Positions 57,264 through 64,000 of a stretch of DNA of 64,000 nucleotides are shown here, in pieces (position 1 is the first letter of the stretch; every line of letters starts with the position of its first letter). Source of the DNA: Erysipelothrix piscisicarius (GTDB lineage Bacteria; Bacillota_I; Bacilli_A; Erysipelotrichales; Erysipelotrichaceae); assembly GCF_003931795.1 (NCBI RefSeq), contig NZ_CP034234.1:1364001-1428000 (forward strand), in the 5' to 3' direction. The translations under genes were made by a program, and so were the position numbers. The notes under the pieces are model-generated. The model worked only from the letters and a program-made list of their open reading frames with translations, was not told the DNA's origin and did no database searches.

Positions 57264-57458
57264 TTAATCTTGTAACAAATGCTTGATGCGTTTGTAATCG
57301 CTCTTAGAAACTAATGTAGCTTTACGTAGTTGGCGATTTTGTTTGTTTGTCTTATGTCTAGCAAAGTGAGAAACATAAGCTTGTTGTCTTTTTAATTGTC
57401 CTGTTCCTGTACGTTTAACACGTTTTGCTAAAGTACGTTTTGTTTTCATTTTAGGCAT
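57264..57458 (-). CDS. rpmI: ribosomal protein L35
   Basis: A 64-residue basic protein beginning [20 protein letters not shown], between infC and rplT. AGGAGG lies upstream. Confidence 0.96.
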   Translation of the reverse strand: MPKMKTKRTLAKRVKRTGTGQLKRQQAYVSHFARHKTNKQNRQLRKATLVSKSDYKRIKHLLQD

Positions 57459-57479
57459 AACTGGCCCTCCTCTTATAAA

Positions 57480-58025
57480 CTATTTCTTTTTATTTGGAGA
57501 TATGACTACAGACATTGTATTTCCTTCGAGTTTCGGACGTTTTTCAACGGATCCTAAATCTGAACATTCCTCGATGAAACTATCCATTGTCTTTCGTCCA
57601 ACCTCTAAACGAGTGATAAGACGTCCTCTAAATCTCATGTCAACTTTAACTTTGATTCCTTCTTCTAACCATTTACGAGCATGACGTAACTTTGTATCAA
57701 AGTCATGTTGATCAATAACTGGTGATAAGCGAAGTGGTTTAACCTGCGTGACATGTTGATGTTTTTTCGCTTCTTTCGCTTTCTTTTGTAATTCAAAACG
57801 ATAGCGACCGTAATCCACGATTTTACATACTGGTGGGTTTCCATTAGGCGCAACACAAAGCAAATCAAGATTGTGCTCATAAGCTTTCTCTAACGCTTCG
57901 CGACGCATAAGGATACCAAGTTGTTCACCTTGAGGTCCAATAACAAGAACTTCTTTAAAACGAATTGCTTCGTTCACTAAATCCTCGGGTCCTTTTGGCT
58001 TTTCATTTCCATATCTTCTACTAAT
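57480..58025 (-). CDS. infC: translation initiation factor IF-3, AUU start
   Basis: The 181-residue factor checks the start codon and keeps subunits apart. N-domain ISRRYGNEKPKGPEDLVNEAIR, linker LEKAYEHNLDLLCVAPNGNPPVCKIVDYGRYRFE, and C-domain KVKVDMRFRGR. The start codon is ATT (58023-58025), 7 bases after AAGGAGGT; upstream ATG codons have no ribosome site and would add non-conserved residues. AUU starts allow IF-3 to repress its own translation. Confidence 0.93.
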   Translation of the reverse strand: MSRRYGNEKPKGPEDLVNEAIRFKEVLVIGPQGEQLGILMRREALEKAYEHNLDLLCVAPNGNPPVCKIVDYGRYRFELQKKAKEAKKHQHVTQVKPLRLSPVIDQHDFDTKLRHARKWLEEGIKVKVDMRFRGRLITRLEVGRKTMDSFIEECSDLGSVEKRPKLEGNTMSVVISPNKKK

Positions 58026-58170
58026 AAAATTCACCTCCTTGTGGTGTAAACAATAAAAAATGTGTCTCATTATAGGAAACACACTCAAAGGTATAAATTA
58101 ATAGTGACCTAAGCTTATTACCTATGAATGAATCATCAGGTGAGAAGTGTGCTTCTACTTTCTTATTGCT
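58026..58170 (-). promoter_or_regulatory. infC operon leader, L20-type, with terminator
   Basis: About 145 bases of leader hold GAAGCACACTTCTCACCTG, a GGTAATAAGCTTAGGTCAC segment, and a terminator TGTGTTTC-CTATAAT-GAGACACA with six T (58055-58083). This arrangement fits the L20 leader of Firmicutes, in which L20 binding causes termination. The conserved residues were not checked against a model. Confidence 0.6.
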
Positions 58171-58175
58171 TGGTA

Positions 58176-58204
58176 AGTATATCACGGTCATATCAACATG
58201 TCAA
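58176..58204 (-). promoter_or_regulatory. infC operon promoter
   Basis: -35 TTGACA (58199-58204), 17-base spacer, -10 TATACT (58176-58181). Confidence 0.85.
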
Positions 58205-58331
58205 TGAAATACTCAATAACAGCTCCGGAAACAAAGTCCACAAAGCGTGAATTATTAGCCAACATATTATACATTTATTTTACGATTCTGCCTATACTTA
58301 TTTTAAATATAATTTTTGAAAAGCCGGCAAC

Positions 58332-58357
58332 GAAGAAACGCACCCAATGGGTGCGTT
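58332..58357 (-). terminator. aspS terminator
   Basis: GAAACGCACCC-AT-GGGTGCGTTTC, a perfect 11-bp stem; the T run is interrupted. Confidence 0.7.
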
Positions 58358-58361
58358 TCGT

Positions 58362-60113
58362 TTATTCAGATTCTTTCTTTTTATGAACAATTTCTAAGTG
58401 TAACTCTTCTAGTTGTTTATCAACGGCAGGGGATGGCGCATTGGTTAATGGACAACGTGCTGATGCATTTTTAGGGAACGCAATAACATCACGAATTGTA
58501 TCCGAATGTGTTAACGCCATCGCAAAGCGATCCAATCCAAACGCAATACCACCATGTGGTGGTGTACCGTATTTAAAGGCATCTACAAAGAAACCAAAAC
58601 GTTTTTGAATTTGTTCTGGCGTAAAGCCAATAATTTCAAACATTTGTTCTTGTAATTCTTGACGGTAGATTCGCATCGATCCACCTGCAATTTCAAATCC
58701 GTTTAATACAAGGTCATAAGCCTGCGCAATAACTTTAAGGGGTTCAGTTTCTAAGAGTGCTTCATCCGCTTCTCGTGGTGCTGTAAATGGATGGTGACGG
58801 GCAATAATAACGTCCTCATCCATTTCAAACATTGGGAAATCCACAACCCAGCAATATGCAAATGCATCTTCAGGAATTAACTGATAATCTTTAGCAAGTT
58901 GAAGTCTAAGTGCCCCAATTGCCGTACATGTGTTTTCCCACATACCACTTCCAATAAAGACAACATCACCGACTTCTAAATCATATTCTTGAATCATTTG
59001 AAGGCGTTCTTGTTCATCGATAAATTTAGCCGCACCACCGGTGAAACCTTCTTCTTCAACTTTCAAGACGACAAGACCTTTTAATCCGTTTTTCTTTACA
59101 AGATCTGTGTACTTATCCATGACTTTACGGGTCATCGATTCAGCCTGTCCCTTAAGGACAAGACCTTTCAAGACACCACCCTCTTTAAGGGTATCACTGA
59201 ATACTTTAAACTCACTCAGAATAAAAATTCGATTAAAATCTTGAAGATACATTTCAAAACGCATGTCAGGCTTATCGGAACCATAAACATTCAATGCATC
59301 TTCAAAGCGAATTTGAGGAATACGTGGTTTTTCAAGGTTTAATACATTGACCATCACGTTATTCACAATTTCTTCAATAAGACTCATAAATTGTTGTTGA
59401 TCCAAAAAGGATGCTTCAATATCGACTTGGGTGAAGTCTAACTGACGGTCAGCACGCAAGTCTTCATCACGGAAACAACGTGCGACTTGGTAATAACGCT
59501 CAAGGCCACCAATCATGAGTAATTGTTTAAATATTTGCGGTGATTGCGCAAGGGCATAAAATTCCCCTTCATGAACACGGGAAGGAACAAGATATTCACG
59601 AGCGCCTTCTGGTGTTGATTTGGTAAGCATTGGCGTTTCAACATCAATAAATCCCATCTCATCAAGGGTACGACGCATCTCCGTGACAATACGTGCACGG
59701 GTAATTAATTTATTTTGCATCACAGGACGACGCAAATCAAGATAACGATACTTTAAACGTGTTTCCTCTAATGCATCGGTTTCATCCGCAATAATCATTG
59801 GTGTTTGTGCTGCTTTATTAATAATTTTAACGTCAGTTACATCGATTTCAATATCCCCTGTAGCCATCTTAGGATTTTTGTCCTGACGCTCACGAACCGT
59901 TCCACGAACCGCGATGACAAATTCATTCTTTAATTCTTGAACAATTGGATATTCATCATGATTCACAACTAATTGAACCAAGCCACTTCGGTCTCTTAAA
60001 TCAATAAAATTAATGGACCCAAAGTTACGACGTTTCGCAACCCAACCAACAAGTTCCACATGTTCCCCAACATGTTCAATTCTTAACATTCCATTATGAT
60101 GTGTTCTTTCCAT
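58362..60113 (-). CDS. aspS: aspartyl-tRNA synthetase
   Basis: A 583-residue class IIb synthetase. It has an OB-fold anticodon domain (VELVGWVAKRRNFGSINFIDLRDRSG), motif 2 around YYQVARCFRDEDLRADRQLDFTQ, the bacterial GAD insertion (about 300-400) and motif 3 GGIAFGLDRFAM. Its start shares one base with the hisS stop, so hisS-aspS form an operon controlled by the upstream T-box. Confidence 0.97.
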   Translation of the reverse strand: MERTHHNGMLRIEHVGEHVELVGWVAKRRNFGSINFIDLRDRSGLVQLVVNHDEYPIVQELKNEFVIAVRGTVRERQDKNPKMATGDIEIDVTDVKIINKAAQTPMIIADETDALEETRLKYRYLDLRRPVMQNKLITRARIVTEMRRTLDEMGFIDVETPMLTKSTPEGAREYLVPSRVHEGEFYALAQSPQIFKQLLMIGGLERYYQVARCFRDEDLRADRQLDFTQVDIEASFLDQQQFMSLIEEIVNNVMVNVLNLEKPRIPQIRFEDALNVYGSDKPDMRFEMYLQDFNRIFILSEFKVFSDTLKEGGVLKGLVLKGQAESMTRKVMDKYTDLVKKNGLKGLVVLKVEEEGFTGGAAKFIDEQERLQMIQEYDLEVGDVVFIGSGMWENTCTAIGALRLQLAKDYQLIPEDAFAYCWVVDFPMFEMDEDVIIARHHPFTAPREADEALLETEPLKVIAQAYDLVLNGFEIAGGSMRIYRQELQEQMFEIIGFTPEQIQKRFGFFVDAFKYGTPPHGGIAFGLDRFAMALTHSDTIRDVIAFPKNASARCPLTNAPSPAVDKQLEELHLEIVHKKKESE

Positions 60114-61393
60114 TATTTAGCTCCAATCCATTTTCTAACTTGTTCCACAACATCGGTCTGTGCAACACGACATTGTTCTTGTGTTTCAATATTTTTTAAG
60201 GTTACTGCATTTTCTGCAACTTCATCACTCCCACAAATCATTGCAATCTTCGCATTAAAGCGATCTACTTGTTTAAATTGTGCTTTCATGGATTTGTTGT
60301 AGTAATCCATATCCGCATCATAACCTGCTTCACGTAATGTTTCGACCATCTTAAACATTGATGCATTTGCTTCACTTCCCAAAGGCATCCCAAAGACGTC
60401 AATGCGATCTTCTGTATCAAATTCAACGCCTGCTAAATCTGCATACAGGAGTAAACGTTCTAATCCCATCGCAAATCCAATCGCATCCACAGAAGGTCCA
60501 CCGAAGTATTCGACGAGTTTACTATAACGGCCACCTGCAAAAATTGTTGATTGCGATGCAGCTTTAGGATCTGTAGAAATGAGTTCATAAACCGTGTGAT
60601 GGTAATAATCCAAACCACGAACCAAACGAGAATCAATTTCATATTCGATTTGTTGTTCATTAAGTGTACGTTTTAAAGCTTCAAAGTAATCGCGTGAAGC
60701 ATCGTTTAGATAGTCATGATTACATGGAGCCGTCTTCATGGCTTCATGGTCTTGATCTACTTTACAATCCAACATTCTTAATGGATTTTGCTCGTAGCGA
60801 CGTTGACAATCCGCGCACATTGTATCTAAATGGCCACTGAAATGATCACGCAATGCTTTTTTATATGCATCTTGTGACGCTTGATCACCCAATGTGTTTA
60901 CAACAAGTTTAAACTGAGTAATTCCAACTTCTTTTAATATATTGATTCCAACGAGCATGGATTCAATATCGATATATGGATTTGCTTCCCCTAAAAATTC
61001 AACACCAAATTGGTGAAAAATTCGCAAGCGTCCTGCTTGGGGTCTTTCATAGCGGAAATTTGGTGCAATATAAAAGTAACGTTGCAGCGCCCCACCAGTT
61101 GCATACAGTTTGTGTTCAACAAAACTTCGAACTAAGCCCGCAGTTCCTTCCGGTTTTAGTGTAAGCGATCGGTGACCACGATCTTCAAACGTATACATTT
61201 CTTTATTCACAACATCACTACCATCATTGCCTCGCGCAAATACATGCGTATGTTCAAAGATTGGCGTGCGCATTTCAGTGATATGGTAACGATCACACAT
61301 ATCTCGAGCAATGCGTTCAATATATTGCCACTTTTTAGCCTCTGCTCCAAAAACATCTTGTGTACCGCGAGGTGCGCGATAATTTTCTGACAT
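60113..61393 (-). CDS. hisS: histidyl-tRNA synthetase
   Basis: A 426-residue class II synthetase: YRAPRGTQDVFGAEAKKW at the start, motif 2 NFRYERPQAGRLRIFHQFGVE, HisA motif LVRGLDYYHHTVYEL and C-terminal anticodon domain. The start is the ATG at 61391-61393 after GGAGGT; the longer frame upstream enters the T-box. Expression is expected to follow uncharged tRNA-His. Confidence 0.97.
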   Translation of the reverse strand: MSENYRAPRGTQDVFGAEAKKWQYIERIARDMCDRYHITEMRTPIFEHTHVFARGNDGSDVVNKEMYTFEDRGHRSLTLKPEGTAGLVRSFVEHKLYATGGALQRYFYIAPNFRYERPQAGRLRIFHQFGVEFLGEANPYIDIESMLVGINILKEVGITQFKLVVNTLGDQASQDAYKKALRDHFSGHLDTMCADCQRRYEQNPLRMLDCKVDQDHEAMKTAPCNHDYLNDASRDYFEALKRTLNEQQIEYEIDSRLVRGLDYYHHTVYELISTDPKAASQSTIFAGGRYSKLVEYFGGPSVDAIGFAMGLERLLLYADLAGVEFDTEDRIDVFGMPLGSEANASMFKMVETLREAGYDADMDYYNKSMKAQFKQVDRFNAKIAMICGSDEVAENAVTLKNIETQEQCRVAQTDVVEQVRKWIGAK

Positions 61394-61404
61394 AATTCTA
61401 CCTC

Positions 61405-61600
61405 CTATAGTATATAAAAAGGTGCTACCAAGGACGCTATTCGCGTGGTACCACCTTTGTTGTTTACTTAATCTCTTAACGCGAGTCACGACAATTTCTA
61501 CTGATTCAAAATTGTATCTCCCATGTGTCCCATTCCTTTATTGATATGCTTTTCACCAACCAGCATTTCTCTACCATCAAACCAGAATTTAATCATGATC
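61405..61600 (-). promoter_or_regulatory. T-box leader of hisS-aspS
   Basis: Stem I shows AGAGAAATG and GTTGGTGAAAAGCAT (AG-bulge/distal loop signatures). The likely specifier is CAC (His) in GGGACACATGG. Downstream is the T-box AAAGGTGGTACCACGCG with antiterminator partner GCGTCCTT; the competing terminator is GGTGGTACCA/TGGTAGCACC then T5 (61409-61451). Confidence 0.88.
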
Positions 61601-61644
61601 ATTGAATATGATATTACTTTAACACAATCGAACTCGAGATGCAA

Positions 61645-63843
61645 TTACAATGTGATGCGATCAACACGAATCACACTATCAACTTTTCGCAGATTCGCAA
61701 TCAATGTTTTCAAGTGATCTGCATCCCGTACAACAGCGCGCATCGTTGTGGTCGCATGAATACGATCCTCGTTGATTTCTGAATTAATAGCATTCAAACG
61801 CACTTTAAGCTGTGAAGCAATGGTGATGATATCTGTAAGCAAGAAGTTACGATCCGTTGAGAGAATTTGAAGCACTGCTTCATACTCCCCTTGTTCATGA
61901 TTTTCTTCCCACTGCACTTCAATGAGACGGGCTGTTTCATGGGCAATGTTTGGACAATCCTTGCGGTGTACCTTAACACCACTCCCCTTTGTAACATAAC
62001 CTACAATTTCATCGCCATAGACTGGATTACAACAATTGCTTAAACCAATCATCATTGAATCAATTCCGGAAACACTAACGCCAGATTTACTGGTTGACTT
62101 GCTTTGTTGCGTTGCACTGCGAGCAACCACTTTTTCAACTTTACTGTTTTCATCATTGATGTTTTTGTTAAGGTCTAATTTTTCAAAAAGAGCAGGAAAG
62201 GAAAGTGATTTAGAAGCAATCGCATACATTAAATCGTCAAAAGAATTTACTGAAAACTGACTGTATACATGTTCAAATCGTTTTGAAGCCTTGAGTTCCT
62301 TCTCATCGATACCACGACGTTTACATTCTTCTCTAAACATAGACTCGCCTTTATCCACAACTTCTTTGCGGTTATCCATTTGTTGTTTTAGAAGAAAGTT
62401 ACGAATTTTATTTCGGGCATGCGTTGTTTTGACTACTTTCAGCCAATCTTCACTGGGTGTCGATTGCTTCGATGTCTTAACCTGAACAACATCCCCCGTT
62501 TTAAGGGGTGTATTTAAAGGTACTAAGGTCCCGTTGACAATAGCACCAACGGTTTGATGTCCGACTTCGGTATGCACTCGGTACGCAAAATCAATTGGCG
62601 TTGCACCATTTGGCAAGCCAATAACGCGACCTTTGGGAGTCATCACATAAACATTAGCCTCAAAAATATCTTTTTGAAGCACATTCATATAGTCTTGTGC
62701 ATTTTCATCCACACCTTCGGTAAGGATATTAATATCTCTAAACCATGAAAGGCGATCTTCAATTTCTTTTTGATTTGCTTCTTGATTGGTGTTGCCTTCT
62801 TTATATCGCCAATGCGCTGCAACCCCACGCTCCGCAATTTCATCCATTTGTTTCGTTCGAATTTGAACTTCAAAAATAGCGCCCTCATCACCAACGATTG
62901 TGGTATGAAGGGATTGATACATATTCATTTTCGGCATTGCTATATAATCTTTCAAACGCCCTGGTATCGGGCGATAATTCGCGTGAATATGACCCAGAAT
63001 TTCATAACAATTTAATTCGGTTTCGGTAATAATTCGGATTGCAAGTAAATCTAAAATTTCATCAAAACGTTTATGTTTGGTCGTCATTTTTTTATAAATC
63101 GAATAGAGATGTTTAGAACGCCCAAAAATATTAAAACGAATATTATTCTCGAGCAATAGCTCGGCAATATCTTCAATCATGCGTGTGACCTGTGCATCGC
63201 GTTCTGCTTTACGATCATCCACGAGTCTTGCAATCTCATAATATTTATCACGGTGAAGATAACTGAAACTTAAATCCTCGAGTTCATTTTTAATTTCACC
63301 AAGACCTAATCGATGGGCAATCGGAGCATAGACATCTAAGGTTTCTGCCGCAATCTTTTTTTGTTTTTCTGGAGTATGATATTGGAGCGTTCGCATATTA
63401 TGGAGACGGTCTACAAGTTTAATAAAAATAACCCGGACATCTTTTGCCATCGCAATAAAGATTTTACGATGATTTGCCGCAAGATACTCCTTCTCATCTT
63501 TAAATTCAATATTTCCTATTTTGGTAACACTTTCCACCAGTGTTGCGATTTCTTCATTAAATTCTTCTGCAAGTTCTTCTTTACTTACATCACAATCTTC
63601 AATTACGTCATGCAACAATCCTGCAGAAATGGTGGTTGGAGACATGCCTAAATTTGAAAGGATATAACACACGTGCAAAATATGAACAATATACGGTTCA
63701 CCACTTTTACGATATTGACCTGAATGCTTCGCTTCCGCAAACTTATATGCATGCGTAATTAATTCAATGTTTTCAGGTGATGTAATATATTTTGACGTCT
63801 CTTCGAGTATCATATCAAAACTAATAGCTTGAAATTGTCTCAT
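61645..63843 (-). CDS. relA: bifunctional (p)ppGpp synthetase/hydrolase Rel
   Basis: The 732-residue alarmone enzyme has an HD hydrolase domain (AKHSGQYRKSGEPYIVH, LLHDVIEDC, KLVDRLHNMRTL), a synthetase domain (RLKDYIAMPKMNMYQSLHTTI, RTKQMDEIAERGVAAHW), a TGS domain (VYVMTPKGRVIGLPNGATPIDFAY), a zinc-finger/helical part (NCCNPVYGDEIVGY, VHRKDCPN) and a C-terminal ACT domain. Length is typical. GGAGGT precedes the ATG. It is followed by hisS, as in Bacillus, and preceded by apt. Confidence 0.96.
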   Translation of the reverse strand: MRQFQAISFDMILEETSKYITSPENIELITHAYKFAEAKHSGQYRKSGEPYIVHILHVCYILSNLGMSPTTISAGLLHDVIEDCDVSKEELAEEFNEEIATLVESVTKIGNIEFKDEKEYLAANHRKIFIAMAKDVRVIFIKLVDRLHNMRTLQYHTPEKQKKIAAETLDVYAPIAHRLGLGEIKNELEDLSFSYLHRDKYYEIARLVDDRKAERDAQVTRMIEDIAELLLENNIRFNIFGRSKHLYSIYKKMTTKHKRFDEILDLLAIRIITETELNCYEILGHIHANYRPIPGRLKDYIAMPKMNMYQSLHTTIVGDEGAIFEVQIRTKQMDEIAERGVAAHWRYKEGNTNQEANQKEIEDRLSWFRDINILTEGVDENAQDYMNVLQKDIFEANVYVMTPKGRVIGLPNGATPIDFAYRVHTEVGHQTVGAIVNGTLVPLNTPLKTGDVVQVKTSKQSTPSEDWLKVVKTTHARNKIRNFLLKQQMDNRKEVVDKGESMFREECKRRGIDEKELKASKRFEHVYSQFSVNSFDDLMYAIASKSLSFPALFEKLDLNKNINDENSKVEKVVARSATQQSKSTSKSGVSVSGIDSMMIGLSNCCNPVYGDEIVGYVTKGSGVKVHRKDCPNIAHETARLIEVQWEENHEQGEYEAVLQILSTDRNFLLTDIITIASQLKVRLNAINSEINEDRIHATTTMRAVVRDADHLKTLIANLRKVDSVIRVDRITL

Positions 63844-63865
63844 CGGCTACCTCCAAATTTGTGAA

Positions 63866-63890
63866 AAGAACGAAGGGATCTTCGTTCTTA
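63866..63890 (-). terminator. apt terminator
   Basis: Reading minus, AAGAACGAAG-ATCC-CTTCGTTCTT, overlapping the apt stop; followed by T-rich sequence. Confidence 0.75.
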
Positions 63891-64000
63891 GTATTGCATA
63901 ATTGTAAAGACTTCATAGCCTTCAAGTTTGTCGCGACCATTTAAATCTTCAAGTTCAATAAGAAATCCACATCCTACAACTTCAGCACCCAATTCTTCAA
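63888..64000 (-). CDS. apt: adenine phosphoribosyltransferase, C-terminal part
   Basis: The last 37 codons of a gene that starts beyond the right edge. It reads [35 protein letters not shown], the typical Apt C-terminus. Apt salvages adenine to AMP. The order apt-rel-hisS-aspS matches other Firmicutes. Confidence 0.9.
   Translation of the reverse strand, partial: EELGAEVVGCGFLIELEDLNGRDKLEGYEVFTIMQY

Overview
The window is a low-GC Firmicutes-type chromosome segment, most likely from Erysipelothrix (class Erysipelotrichia). This is inferred from AT-rich coding, strong AGGAGG ribosome sites, an HrcA/CIRCE heat-shock operon, a murC-DUF948-ccpA cluster, a T-box and a SAM riboswitch, and a large LPxTG-anchored GH85 endoglycosidase. 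The species was not confirmed by any search. Most genes lie on the minus strand.

Layout: 1-0.7 kb holds the start of a secreted protein that runs off the left edge, followed by a hemolysin-III gene. 2-7.9 kb is the classic rpsB-tsf-pyrH-frr-uppS-cdsA-rseP operon (translation factors, UMP kinase, lipid carrier and phospholipid synthesis); its S2 protein carries a Lys-Gln repeat tail encoded by a 12-bp tandem repeat. 7.9-16.3 kb has an aminotransferase, a D,D-carboxypeptidase, rpsP-khpA-rimM-trmD, a YhaM-type exoribonuclease, a glycosyltransferase fused to RecX, and pyrR. tRNA-Trp at 16.4 kb begins an accessory, AT-rich, partly decayed stretch (16.5-20 kb) with an NYN-domain gene, an exonuclease/BRCT gene lacking catalytic residues, and a membrane-anchored protein gene. 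Two of these three, plus an intergenic remnant, carry in-frame stops. 20-24.3 kb has small orphan genes and an IS3-family remnant inserted in a terminator.

24.3-31.5 kb is the stress block clpB, dnaJ, dnaK, grpE, hrcA under CIRCE operators. 31.5-37.8 kb has rsmD, an ftsW/rodA gene, def, RNase J, a degenerate phosphoesterase, a MnmM-type methyltransferase and a Nudix hydrolase. 38-42.7 kb is the GH85 surface enzyme with a cre-like site beside ccpA; ccpA, two envelope-associated genes and murC follow. 46.5-64 kb holds a lipoprotein, an M42 peptidase, trmB, tmcAL, metK with a SAM-I-type leader, yitT, ridA, trmL, rdgB, a choline-kinase-like gene, a MarR regulator, infC-rpmI-rplT, aspS, hisS with a T-box, rel, and the end of apt.

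Three genes (dnaK, RNase J, GH85) are broken by single-base differences in or beside short homopolymers. Two of them are core genes, so sequencing or assembly error must be excluded. The GH85 tract (eight A/T in the signal-peptide codons) is also a plausible phase-variation switch. The in-frame stops at 16.8-19.3 kb look like base substitutions and fit gene decay.
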